Positions 18,650 through 26,710 of a stretch of 53,945 bases of DNA are shown here, piece by piece. Both the position numbers and the translations under genes were made by a program. Positions within the stretch are counted from its first letter, which is position 1, and the number at the start of each line of letters is the position of its first letter. Source of the DNA: an uncultured Collinsella sp. (GTDB lineage: Bacteria; Actinomycetota; Coriobacteriia; Coriobacteriales; Coriobacteriaceae); assembly GCA_902488525.1 (NCBI GenBank), contig CABTWP010000007.1, forward strand, positions 1 through 53,945. The letters run 5' to 3'. The notes beneath the pieces are model-generated. The model did not search any database, was not told where the DNA came from, and worked only from the letters and a program-made list of their open reading frames with translations.

Positions 18650-18679
18650 AAAAAAATACCCTCGGGAACGAGGGTATTT
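18650..18679 (-). terminator. Terminator of the dnaN-recF-dciA unit
   Basis: AAATACCCTCG/CGAGGGTATTT with a GGAA loop and a run of seven T on the minus strand. It lies about 27 bases after dciA and before gyrB. Confidence 0.85.
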
Positions 18680-18705
18680 GGCTCTACAAGGCCACCAGAT
18701 GCGAT

Positions 18706-19269
18706 TTAAGGCTCTTTTTTACTTTGCACGCCCTTGGCCCACTCGGCACTGGCTCTCATGGCATTCTCGAGGGCCTCGCGCAGTTTTTGGTCTTCGATGG
18801 GCGCCACTTGGCGCTCAATCTCGGTGCGCTCGGCCTCACTTAGGTCGGCGTGCGGGGCCGGCGGGCGCTCGGTCGTCGCCGGGCGCAGGCGCTCCTTGGC
18901 GGCGGGCGGCGTGTGACCGGGTGCGGTGGTTTTGAACACCAGGCCGTCCACATGCGCACCGGCGCGCTCCATGCGCGCGCGGATGATCTCACGCAACAGC
19001 GTCATTTCCTGCGTCCACGAGGGCGAATCGAGATATACCAGCAGCTCATTGGACTCGGGCAGGTAGCGCAGACCCGTCACATGCCGCCCCTCGCGCGTGC
19101 CCGAGCACACCGCGTTCCACGCGCGATAGACCGCGCGCGACTCCTCGGCAGCTTCCATCTGCGCACGGCGCTCAGGCGTCGCCGACGCCAGGATGCGCTG
19201 GCGCTCTGCGTTCAAAAACCCACTGAAGGCGACCGTCTCGCTCTCGCGCTCGTAATTAGCACGTCTCAC
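18706..19269 (-). CDS. DciA-like (DUF721) protein
   Basis: A 187-residue protein with the DUF721 core at about 45-105 (VYRAWNAVCSG, GLRYLPESNELLVYLDSPSW, LREIIRARM) and a charged helical C terminus. DUF721/DciA proteins interact with the replicative helicase DnaB in bacteria lacking DnaC or DnaI. The location between recF and gyrB is typical in Actinomycetota. The start is GTG at 19269, inside the end of recF (14-base overlap), indicating translational coupling. Confidence 0.85.
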   Translation of the reverse strand: MRRANYERESETVAFSGFLNAERQRILASATPERRAQMEAAEESRAVYRAWNAVCSGTREGRHVTGLRYLPESNELLVYLDSPSWTQEMTLLREIIRARMERAGAHVDGLVFKTTAPGHTPPAAKERLRPATTERPPAPHADLSEAERTEIERQVAPIEDQKLREALENAMRASAEWAKGVQSKKEP

Positions 19270-20362
19270 CCATGCTCACCACCTTGGCTCGATCAAGCAG
19301 GTCATCGGTAAAGTATCCCAGGTTGGTCGTGGTTATGACCGTTTGGATATCATCGCCGATCAGCCGCAGAAAAGCACCGCGGCGCTCGCCGTCGAGCTCG
19401 CTCATCACGTCGTCCAGAAGCAACAGCGGAGCAGTACCCAGAACATCGCGAGCCACGGCCACCTCGGCCACCTTCCAGGACAGTACCAACGTTCGCTGCT
19501 GTCCTTGGCTGGCAAATGAACGGGCGGAGCGACCCGCAACGGTAAACTCAATCTCGTCGCGATGCGGTCCCACCAACGTCACGCCGCGGCGAATTTCCTC
19601 GTCGGCGTGCCCATCAAGGGCAGCCAGCATGCGCTCGTACGCCCAGCCCTTCAGCTCTTCGCGATCCTCGACCTGGGGCAAATCCCCCAGCGTGGATGCA
19701 TAGGACACGTTGGCGGCTTCACCGGACGCCACTTGCCCGTAGGCAGTACGCACATGGCCCGCCAGCCGGTCGAGCAGGGCCAACCGGTGCACGAGCAGAG
19801 CCGCGCCCGCGCGGGCAATCGAATCGTTCCACGCGCCGAGCATCTCGCGGCAGCACCAGGTTTCCTTGAGCAAGGCGTTGCGCTGGGTCACGCAGCGACC
19901 ATAGGCGCTCGCAAGATCGGCATAGCGTGCGCTCAGTTGCATGCCAAAGTCGTCGAGGGCGGCGCGGCGCACACTGGCGCCTCGCTTAACCATGTCCAGA
20001 TGGTCGGGGCAAAACAGCACGCTCGGCAGAACCCCGCGCACACCGGCGGCAGAGCATCTCTTGCCGTTGCGGCTAAACGAGCGTTTACCGTCCTCCGCAC
20101 TCAATCCCATATCAAGTACGCGGCCGTCGCCCTCGAGCCTCAGCTCGATCTTGCACGAGCCCACGCCATCATGGACGAGCTCGGCTGCGGTCGGATGCCT
20201 AAACGAGGCGCCGCTCGTCAGCAGCTGCAGCGCCTCTATGAGATTGGTCTTTCCCGCCGCGTTGGGTCCCGCAAGTATCGTCACGCCCTCGTCCAGGGCA
20301 AGACGATAGCTCTCGAAACTGCGGTAGTGCGCGACGGAAAGATCGCGGGCGAACATGGTCAT
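19256..20362 (-). CDS. recF: DNA replication/repair protein RecF
   Basis: A 368-residue SMC-like ATPase: Walker A GPNAAGKTN (about 33-41), signature SQGQQRTL and Walker B LLLLDDVMSELD in the C-terminal third. RecF loads RecA at single-strand gaps with RecO and RecR. It starts nine bases after the dnaN stop; ATG at 20362 or the ATG two codons later are both possible, with no strong ribosome site, which fits coupling to dnaN. Confidence 0.96.
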   Translation of the reverse strand: MTMFARDLSVAHYRSFESYRLALDEGVTILAGPNAAGKTNLIEALQLLTSGASFRHPTAAELVHDGVGSCKIELRLEGDGRVLDMGLSAEDGKRSFSRNGKRCSAAGVRGVLPSVLFCPDHLDMVKRGASVRRAALDDFGMQLSARYADLASAYGRCVTQRNALLKETWCCREMLGAWNDSIARAGAALLVHRLALLDRLAGHVRTAYGQVASGEAANVSYASTLGDLPQVEDREELKGWAYERMLAALDGHADEEIRRGVTLVGPHRDEIEFTVAGRSARSFASQGQQRTLVLSWKVAEVAVARDVLGTAPLLLLDDVMSELDGERRGAFLRLIGDDIQTVITTTNLGYFTDDLLDRAKVVSMGETC

Positions 20363-20371
20363 GGCGCAGCG

Positions 20372-21475
20372 CTAGATGCGAACCGGCATGACCAGGTACA
20401 GGTAGTTGATCTTGTCGTAGGACTTGAAGATGCCCGCCTGCGAGTAGCTCTTGAGCTCCAGCGTGATCTCCTTCTCCTTGGACAGGGCATTGAGGCAGCC
20501 GAAGATGTAGTGGTAGTTGAAGGCGATGGTACCCGACTCGCCCTCGGCCTCGACATCGATCGTCTCCTGCGCAAGGTCCTGGTCATTGGAGATGGAGGAC
20601 AGGCCCATCTGCCCGTTCTCGACATCGATCTCGAACTTGACGGCGGGGTTGGCGCTCGCGATAACGGCCACGCGCTTGAGGGCGGCGTTAAAGGCGGCGA
20701 CGTCGATCTTGACGCTCGTCACGCACGAATCGGGGATGAGCTGCTTGTAGTTGGGGTACACGCCCTCGATGCGACGCGACACGTAGGTGGTGTTGCCGGC
20801 CTCAAAGACGACCTGGGTGTCGGTAGCCCCGATCATGATGGTCGCCTGGCTGGCCATGATGTTCAGCGCGTCGTTAAAGGCGTCAGCCGGAACGTTGAGC
20901 TCAAAGGAACCCTCGAGGGTCGAGGTCTCAACCTGCGTATCGCACACGGCCAAACGGAAGGAATCGGTCGCCACCAGGCGCACGGTGTTGTTCTCGACCT
21001 TCATGTGCACGCCACCCAGGATGGGGCGGGCCTTGTCGGTCGAGGTGACGCGCCACACGCGGCCGACCATCTCGGACAAGATATCGGTCGGCAGTTCCAC
21101 GGCGCTCTCGATGGCATAGGCCGGAAACTCGGGGAAGTCATTAGCATCAAGCGTGTTCAGGCGGAAAGAGCTCTTCTCGCAACCAATCAGCACCTGGCGC
21201 TCGGACAGCTCAAAGGTGACCGGGGCATCGGGGAGGGTCTTGGTGATATTGGAGAGCATCTTACAGGGGATAACCATCTCGCCCTCTTCTTCGACATGCG
21301 CCGCGATGCGATGACGGATCGAGATGGTGTAGTTAGAGGTCTGGAATTCCAAGATGCCGTCTTGGGCCTTGACGAGCACGCCCGACAGGATGGGAAGGGT
21401 GGATGCCGAAGCGACACCCTTCATAACGACGCCGATGGCTTGTGTAAGCGAGCTCTGGCTGACGGTGAACTTCAT
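20372..21475 (-). CDS. dnaN: DNA polymerase III beta sliding clamp
   Basis: A 367-residue protein of normal clamp length with three similar domains. It starts MKFTVSQSSLTQAIG and ends with the typical YLVMPVRI. The clamp ring tethers DNA polymerase III to the template. AAAGG precedes the ATG by about ten bases. It is the first gene after the dnaA-dnaN spacer, which holds origin-like elements. Confidence 0.98.
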   Translation of the reverse strand: MKFTVSQSSLTQAIGVVMKGVASASTLPILSGVLVKAQDGILEFQTSNYTISIRHRIAAHVEEEGEMVIPCKMLSNITKTLPDAPVTFELSERQVLIGCEKSSFRLNTLDANDFPEFPAYAIESAVELPTDILSEMVGRVWRVTSTDKARPILGGVHMKVENNTVRLVATDSFRLAVCDTQVETSTLEGSFELNVPADAFNDALNIMASQATIMIGATDTQVVFEAGNTTYVSRRIEGVYPNYKQLIPDSCVTSVKIDVAAFNAALKRVAVIASANPAVKFEIDVENGQMGLSSISNDQDLAQETIDVEAEGESGTIAFNYHYIFGCLNALSKEKEITLELKSYSQAGIFKSYDKINYLYLVMPVRI

Positions 21476-21713
21476 CTTTTAATACCTTTCTATAGATATA
21501 AATATCTTAATAATAGTAATAGCACTGACGAAACTGTTGATTACTCCCAAAGACGCAGGTCAGACCCAGAAAGAGAATCGACAGCAGCCTGTGTGCAACA
21601 GGGGTGGTTTTCCACGTTCAAAACCTGCGCAAAACTTTTCATCACCGCGGGTTGGGTTTTAGACACCTTATGCCCGTGGTTTCGACAAGTTTTCAACAGG
21701 TGTCTCTATTTCC
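21476..21713. other. Candidate origin half (AT-rich block and DnaA-like motifs) between dnaA and dnaN
   Basis: Bases 21481-21523 are strongly AT-rich with TAGTAATAG, like the DnaA-trio and unwinding elements of other origins. Bases 21592-21600 (TGTGCAACA), 21608-21616 (TTTTCCACG), 21680-21688 (TTTCGACAA) and 21690-21698 (TTTTCAACA) resemble DnaA boxes, though none equals TTATCCACA. The last two form a composite that recurs at 24870-24888. The assignment as oriC rests on gene order and these motifs. Confidence 0.6.
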
Positions 21714-23438
21714 CTACGAGCGCAGTGTAATTTTATCGCGCAGCGACTTGAGGTCTTCGGTGACGGTGCGGTCTTCCTGGATCATCTTCTGGACCTTTTT
21801 GTAGCTCGTGCTGACGGTCGAGTGGTTGCGGTTGCCAAATTCGGCGCCCACCGCCGTGGTCGTCATCTCGCACATCTCGATGGCCAGGTAGATAGCGATA
21901 TGGCGTGCTTTGGCTATATTGGCGTTGCGACGCGGGCCGATGAGCTCCTCGTGCGTCACGCCGTACTGCTCTTCGATGACGGACTGAACCGTCTGGACGT
22001 TGATCTTTTTGGCCGATGTGTCGAAGTACTGGCTGGCGATGGCGTCGATATCGTCAAAGGTGAGCTCCCCGCCCTCGCGCTCGCGGTCACCCGCCTCGCC
22101 GGCGCAGCGCTCGCAAAAGCTCTCGAGTTCGCGGATGTTGGTGCCCGAGACCTCGGCCATGTGTTTAAAGTGCTCGTCGGTCAGGTGCCCGCCGTCGCCC
22201 CCATAGGCCGCCAGCAGCGAGTCGTCGCCTGCCTCGGGAGCGGCGACGATGGTGTTCTCGTAATAGCGCTGCAAGATCTTGTATTTCATCTCGTAGCTGG
22301 GCTCTGCGACCAGGCAGAGCATTCCGGCGTTGAAGCGGCTGGTCAGACGCTCGTCCATGCTCAGGTCCTTGGGGGCGCGGTCTGCCGCGATGACGACCTT
22401 CTTGTTGTTGCGGATGAACTCGTCCATGAGCTGGAAAAAGTAGTCCACACTCGCGCGCTTGCCGATGATGTTTTGGATGTCATCGATGATGAGCACGTCC
22501 ACGCCGTGGTACGCCTGCATGATGGGGGCGTTGCTCTTCTTTTGACGGTCGAACTCGGTCATCAGGTCGTCCAGATATGCCTGGGAGTTGGCATACTTGA
22601 CCTTGATCTCGGGCGACTTCTCGGCGAGCTCGTTTTTGATGGCGAGCAGCAGATGGGTCTTGCCCAGCCCCGATTTGCCATAGATGAACAGGGATGTGCA
22701 TGTGCCGCGCTCGTCCGCGAGGGCGGCAAACTTGAGTGCCGAGCGATAGGCATGGCTGTTCTCGGGGCCGTAGACAAAGTTCTCAAAGGTAAATTTTGAG
22801 TTCGCGGCGAGCGGGGCTCCATCCGTATTCTGCTCGGCCGGCACGGTCGGTGCTGGCATGGGTGAAGCGGGGGCCGCAGCTTGCGTGGATTTAGTCGGCG
22901 CTCCGCCCTTCATCTGGTTCATCATGCGACGAAAATCGTCGGCCGAGAGCGTGTTCTTGATTGCAATGCCCGAATCCGCGCCCGCCGCTGCGTCGTGAGC
23001 GATGGGCATGTGCGTGACGGGTGCGTTCGTTGACGTCGCCGCCGCGCTCGTCAACGGTGCCATTGTTTCACGGGAAACATCGCTGTGCTGGTGCTCGATT
23101 GTCGGCACATCGCCTGCGGAGGCCGGCACCGCCGGGGAAGCAGCGGGAGCCGTGGCGGGCGCCGTGGCGGCAGCGGATTCCGTCGCGGCGCCTTGCGGTG
23201 CCACGATGTCGAGAGCAATCGGTGCAAAGGCGATTTCTTCCAGATAGGCCTCAATAGTCGGCTGATGCTTTTTGAGCTGCGCGATGGCAAAGCGCGAGGG
23301 GGCCTCGATCGTGAGCGTATCTTCGGTCAGGCTTATGGCGCGCGATTGCCCCAGCATGTTGATGAGGCGTGCATCTTGGCCGTCGCGCTGGCAAAAGGCG
23401 ATGGCATCCCCCAGGATGATGCTTGCTTCCTCGTCCAC
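21714..23438 (-). CDS. dnaA: Chromosomal replication initiator DnaA
   Basis: A 574-residue protein, longer than E. coli DnaA (467). Domain I (about 1-85) is followed by a long Ala/Pro/Thr-rich domain II (about 90-205). The AAA+ domain (about 210-440) has Walker A GKSGLGKTH and Walker B VLIIDDIQ. Domain IV (about 470-574) ends with a recognition helix reading GNRNHSTV instead of the common GGRDHTTV, so two base-contact positions are changed. A 15-of-16 match to parS lies in the domain II codons (23064-23079). The GTG start at 23438 has GGGAGAG upstream, 15 bases after the GHKL-ATPase gene, so the two probably share a transcript. Confidence 0.97.
   Translation of the reverse strand: MDEEASIILGDAIAFCQRDGQDARLINMLGQSRAISLTEDTLTIEAPSRFAIAQLKKHQPTIEAYLEEIAFAPIALDIVAPQGAATESAAATAPATAPAASPAVPASAGDVPTIEHQHSDVSRETMAPLTSAAATSTNAPVTHMPIAHDAAAGADSGIAIKNTLSADDFRRMMNQMKGGAPTKSTQAAAPASPMPAPTVPAEQNTDGAPLAANSKFTFENFVYGPENSHAYRSALKFAALADERGTCTSLFIYGKSGLGKTHLLLAIKNELAEKSPEIKVKYANSQAYLDDLMTEFDRQKKSNAPIMQAYHGVDVLIIDDIQNIIGKRASVDYFFQLMDEFIRNNKKVVIAADRAPKDLSMDERLTSRFNAGMLCLVAEPSYEMKYKILQRYYENTIVAAPEAGDDSLLAAYGGDGGHLTDEHFKHMAEVSGTNIRELESFCERCAGEAGDREREGGELTFDDIDAIASQYFDTSAKKINVQTVQSVIEEQYGVTHEELIGPRRNANIAKARHIAIYLAIEMCEMTTTAVGAEFGNRNHSTVSTSYKKVQKMIQEDRTVTEDLKSLRDKITLRS
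23064..23079. promoter_or_regulatory. parS: parS-like site inside dnaA
   Basis: TGTTTCACGGGAAACA differs from the perfect sites at 28116, 28155 and 28194 by one base. On the coding strand it encodes VSRET in the flexible domain II, where amino acids are little constrained. Confidence 0.5.
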
Positions 23439-23453
23439 TGTCTCTCCCGTTCT

Positions 23454-24806
23454 TTAGCTCTGAGCTCGCACGCGGGCGGCGCCGAGTTCGGTCAGATGGT
23501 ATTTCTGGCCATGCTTGATGACCAAGCCGGCCTGCGCCAAGTCATTGAGCGTGCGTGACCAAGTGGGGGCCGAGTTTCCAAACGCCCTCGCAAGATCGGT
23601 TGCGCCGCACGCTTGATTTTGCGCCAGATAGCCCAGCGCGGCGTTGCCGCGATCGCTTACGAACACGTCCGGTTGTGGCTGTGCATACTGATTTACTGCA
23701 TTAGGATACATCATTTGAGCTGCTGGTTGTTGAGAACTCTGCGTCGGCGGCATTTGCTGTTGAAAACTTTGAGGCCACTGTTGGTAAGGCTGCGGAGGCG
23801 TCTGCTGGGCCCAGGGGTTGTACTGCTGCTGCGGCATCTGCTGATACGGCTGCTGATATCCCTGCTGGTACTGCTGCGGGAACTGCTGGCCATACCCCAG
23901 TGGCGGCATCTGCTGATATAGATATCCCTGTTGGTACGGCTGATAGCCCATTTGCTGGCCACCCGGCGCCCCCGTCGCCTGCTGCATTGCTGCTGCATCC
24001 TGATCAGCCAGTGGCATGGCCTCTGGCATGTTTGGCGGCATCGACATAGATGCCGCCTGGGGTTCTTGTGTGGGAAGCATTCCGGGCTGCTGCATCTGTC
24101 CCACGGGGGGCTGCATCTGCTGCGTTGCCACGGGCTGCTGCGCAAAAGCTCCCGGCAGGGGATATGTGGGCTGCTCCGTCTCGGGCCGCACGGCAGCGCC
24201 GCGTCCGCCGGCACGCTCGATTTCCTGCACGCGTTTAGGGTTCAGGCTTACCGTAACCACGGTGCCGTTGCCCATGTTGTCCTCGATGGATACGGCACCG
24301 CCGGCGTTTTCCAAATACTCCTGCACCATGGGAAACCCTGCTCCGGTTCCACGGATATAGCGCTTCATCTTGCTGTTTGCGCTGGTAACGCCAAAGTCGA
24401 AAGCACGTTCCTTGTCGTCGATGCCGGGTCCTTGGTCAGCAAAGCGGATGGTGTCTCCGCCGTCCAGAATCGAGATGATGGGCTCGGCAAAGTGTGCGTG
24501 GATAAAGTTTTCGACAATCTCGCGGATGACCATGAGCGAGATATGGCCACCTTGTTCTTTCATGCACTGGTAGACGGTGTTGGTCGTCTCTTCCAAATAC
24601 GTGCGGACATCTTGCGGATCAATGACGATCACCCGCGGTGTCGACAGCATGTCGTCATAGACGGCGATGCGCGCGGCGTACATGGCTTTTGGCGCCTGCG
24701 TGGTCGTCTGCTTGCCTTCCGCACGCTCTTCGCGCACGCCGGTGATGTGCTCGTTGTCGGGTGCCGGGTCTCCGGAATCGACCATGGTGTAAAAGTCGTC
24801 AGACAT
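23454..24806 (-). CDS. Origin-linked GHKL ATPase with Q/P-rich linker and winged-helix C terminus
   Basis: A 450-residue protein. Residues about 60-190 form a GHKL (histidine-kinase or SpoIIAB-like) ATPase: N-box REIVENFIHAHF (95-106), G1 DQGPGI (124-129), G2 GTGAGFP (153-159). There is no HisKA dimerisation helix, sensor region or membrane helix. Residues about 205-375 are low complexity, very rich in Gln, Pro, Met and Tyr, resembling prion-like segments. Residues about 383-450 look like a winged helix (LARAFGNSAPTWSRTLNDL ... LVIKHGQKYHLTELG). It lies 15 bases upstream of dnaA and borders the origin spacer. A regulator of dnaA expression or origin state is an inference; an anti-sigma-type kinase is the main alternative. 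Confidence 0.7.
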   Translation of the reverse strand: MSDDFYTMVDSGDPAPDNEHITGVREERAEGKQTTTQAPKAMYAARIAVYDDMLSTPRVIVIDPQDVRTYLEETTNTVYQCMKEQGGHISLMVIREIVENFIHAHFAEPIISILDGGDTIRFADQGPGIDDKERAFDFGVTSANSKMKRYIRGTGAGFPMVQEYLENAGGAVSIEDNMGNGTVVTVSLNPKRVQEIERAGGRGAAVRPETEQPTYPLPGAFAQQPVATQQMQPPVGQMQQPGMLPTQEPQAASMSMPPNMPEAMPLADQDAAAMQQATGAPGGQQMGYQPYQQGYLYQQMPPLGYGQQFPQQYQQGYQQPYQQMPQQQYNPWAQQTPPQPYQQWPQSFQQQMPPTQSSQQPAAQMMYPNAVNQYAQPQPDVFVSDRGNAALGYLAQNQACGATDLARAFGNSAPTWSRTLNDLAQAGLVIKHGQKYHLTELGAARVRAQS

Positions 24807-25049
24807 GCCGCTCGCAATCTTTCAAAAGGTTTCGAACAAATAGTAGCTCACCGTGCAACGTTTCTCATCTTTCGACAACTTTTCAAAACTTGTTGAAAAC
24901 TTTGGAAAACGGGCGAAAAGTTCTCAACATTGCCAACATGACCTGTTGAAAACTCGATGAAATATCGTGAAAGGTTGCTATGAGGCGCAAATTTCGGTTG
25001 TGCTTATGGGGGAACCGTGTGAACTGCGCAACCTTTTACCTTTGATTTC
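24807..25049. other. Candidate origin half upstream of the dnaA operon
   Basis: The divergent spacer is dense in 9-mers near TTTTCAACA: TTTTCAAAA (24880-24888), TGTTGAAAA (24891-24899 and 24944-24952, reverse orientation) and TTCTCAACA (24921-24929). TTTCGACAA lies at 24870-24878. Transcription and gene orientation diverge here. It may be the second part of a bipartite origin, as in Bacillus, and also a DnaA-controlled promoter region. Confidence 0.6.
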
Positions 25050-25079
25050 TTGACATTTGAACATTGATTTCCCTACAAT
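25050..25079 (+). promoter_or_regulatory. Promoter of rpmH-rnpA
   Basis: A perfect TTGACA (25050-25055), an 18-bp spacer and TACAAT (25074-25079). It is the best promoter match in the window and fits the high expression of rpmH. Confidence 0.85.
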
Positions 25080-25151
25080 CTTCAAGCTCACGTGTCTATA
25101 TCTGCGTCCGCGTCCCCGCGGACACTCGAAATGCAGCAGGAGGAACTTAAG

Positions 25152-25286
25152 ATGAAGCGTACGTATCAGCCTAATAAGCGTAAGCGTGCCAAGACCCATG
25201 GCTTCCGTGCCCGTATGGCCACTAAGGGTGGTCGTGCCGTGCTCGCCCGTCGTCGTGCCAAGGGCCGCAAGCGTCTCACTGTCTAG
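25152..25286 (+). CDS. rpmH: 50S ribosomal protein L34
   Basis: A 44-residue basic protein, MKRTYQPNKRKRAKTHGF through RKRLTV, the full conserved L34 sequence. The ATG at 25152 has GCAGGAGGAA upstream; a longer in-frame extension lacks family similarity. It is followed by rnpA. Confidence 0.98.
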   Translation: MKRTYQPNKRKRAKTHGFRARMATKGGRAVLARRRAKGRKRLTV

Positions 25287-25306
25287 CAGCGATACACACA
25301 TCTCGC

Positions 25307-25645
25307 ATGAAGACTATTAAGTCTCGGCAAGATTTCGAGCATGTGTTCAGTCAGGGGCGTCGTTTCAATCACCCTCTGATTCGAATGACCATATGTGAAT
25401 CGGTTGGCGAAGGCGACTCCGGAAGGGTCGCCTTCGTTGGTGCTAAGCGACTCGGTTGTGCCGTCGTGCGCAATCGATCTAAGCGTGTGATGCGCGAGGC
25501 CGCCCGCAGCTGCGGATTTCCCGTTGCGGGTTATGACATCATCTTGTTTGCAACTCCCAAGACGAGGGTTTCCTCGCCGCAGGAGATGGACAAGGCGTTG
25601 CGTTCGCTTATGAAACGCGCCGGCGTTGCCGGGGAGGAGCGATGA
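25307..25645 (+). CDS. rnpA: Ribonuclease P protein component
   Basis: A 112-residue basic protein with the RnpA motif AVVRNRSKRVMREAAR (about residues 50-65). It binds the RNase P RNA for tRNA 5' maturation. It overlaps yidD by four bases. There is no clear ribosome site before ATG 25307, as expected if coupled to rpmH. Confidence 0.96.
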   Translation: MKTIKSRQDFEHVFSQGRRFNHPLIRMTICESVGEGDSGRVAFVGAKRLGCAVVRNRSKRVMREAARSCGFPVAGYDIILFATPKTRVSSPQEMDKALRSLMKRAGVAGEER

Positions 25646-25866
25646 GCAATCACGTTTTGCGACGTGTTGCCATCGCTCCTATTCGCATATATCAACAGGT
25701 TATTTCGCCCTTATTGCCTGACGCCTGCATTTATTACCCAACGTGCTCGCAATACGCCGTCCAGGCGATTGAGAAGCACGGTGTTTTGAGAGGCTGCTGG
25801 CTTGCCGTGAGGCGCATCGCTCGCTGCAATCCCCTGCACGTCGGCGGTTATGACCCTGTGCCCTAG
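25642..25866 (+). CDS. yidD: Membrane protein insertion efficiency factor YidD
   Basis: A 74-residue protein with the conserved IYQQVISPLLPDACIYYPTC, CSQYAVQAIEKHG and CNPLHVGGYDPVP motifs. It is a small amphipathic protein that assists YidC. It overlaps rnpA and precedes yidC. Confidence 0.97.
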   Translation: MSNHVLRRVAIAPIRIYQQVISPLLPDACIYYPTCSQYAVQAIEKHGVLRGCWLAVRRIARCNPLHVGGYDPVP

Positions 25867-25895
25867 CGGGCACTCGCTATCGGAGGAAAACTTAC

Positions 25896-26666
25896 ATGTG
25901 GGATTGGATCGTTAACATCCTTTTCGAGCTGCTCAAGCTCATCCAGACCTTTGCGGTCGACTGGGGCCTGTCCATCATCATCCTGGTGGTCATCATCCGT
26001 CTGCTGCTGACGCCGCTCATGCTCAAGTCGACCAAGTCGACGGCTCGCATGCAGGTGCTGCAGCCCAAGATGCTCGAGATCCAGGAGCGCTATGCCGACG
26101 ATCCCCAGCGTCAGGCCGAGGAGATGCAGAAGTTCTACAGCGAGAACAAGTTCAACCCCATGGCTGGCTGTCTGCCGCTGCTGATTCAGATGCCTATCCT
26201 GTTCGCCCTGTTTACATTGCTGCGCAACCTGCCGCAGTACTTTAACGACGGTACGTTCTCGTTCTTCAACATTCTGCCCGACCTGACCACCACGCCGAGC
26301 GCTTCCTTTGCCGATGGCTTTATGGTTGCACTGCCTGCGCTGGTTTGCCTGATCCTGTTTGCCGTCCTGACCCTGATTCCGCAGCTCTATATGTCGCGCA
26401 ACCAGACCGGCCAGCAGGCTCAGAGCATGCGTATGATGGCCGTTGTCATGACGGTCATGATGCTTTGGATGGGCTGGAGCCTTCCCGTTGGTGTTCTGCT
26501 GTACTACGACGTCTCGTCTGCTTGGCAGGTTATCCAGCAGATTTTTGTGACGCAGAAGGTCATCGACAAGGCGAAGGCCGATGAGGAGGAGCGTCTTAAG
26601 AACGCTCCGCTGCAGGTTGAGGTCACTCGTCGCGAGAAGAAGCCGCGCCCGCACAAGAAGAAGTAG
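25896..26666 (+). CDS. yidC: Membrane protein insertase YidC/Oxa1
   Basis: A 256-residue protein in the short Gram-positive form, with five hydrophobic segments and a basic tail ending REKKPRPHKKK. The family motif NPMAGCLPLLIQMPILFALF lies near residues 87-106. The lipoprotein-type signal and Cys seen in many Firmicutes YidC proteins is absent. The ATG at 25896 has CGGAGGAAAA upstream. Confidence 0.96.
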   Translation: MWDWIVNILFELLKLIQTFAVDWGLSIIILVVIIRLLLTPLMLKSTKSTARMQVLQPKMLEIQERYADDPQRQAEEMQKFYSENKFNPMAGCLPLLIQMPILFALFTLLRNLPQYFNDGTFSFFNILPDLTTTPSASFADGFMVALPALVCLILFAVLTLIPQLYMSRNQTGQQAQSMRMMAVVMTVMMLWMGWSLPVGVLLYYDVSSAWQVIQQIFVTQKVIDKAKADEEERLKNAPLQVEVTRREKKPRPHKKK

Positions 26667-26683
26667 TGGGATATCAATCTTAT

Positions 26684-26695
26684 TTAGGTACCTAA
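26684..26695. promoter_or_regulatory. 12-bp palindrome TTAGGTACCTAA, copy 1
   Basis: A perfect palindrome in the yidC-jag gap, 15 bases before the jag start. The same 13 bases (TTAGGTACCTAAC) recur at 30188-30200. It is a possible protein-binding site. Confidence 0.4.
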
Positions 26696-26710
26696 CTTTT
26701 GGAGTACGTT

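Noticed and set aside
16594..18651. Plus-strand open frame of 685 codons
   Set aside because: Antisense to gyrB.
19562..21730. Plus-strand open frame of 722 codons
   Set aside because: Antisense to recF, dnaN and the origin spacer.
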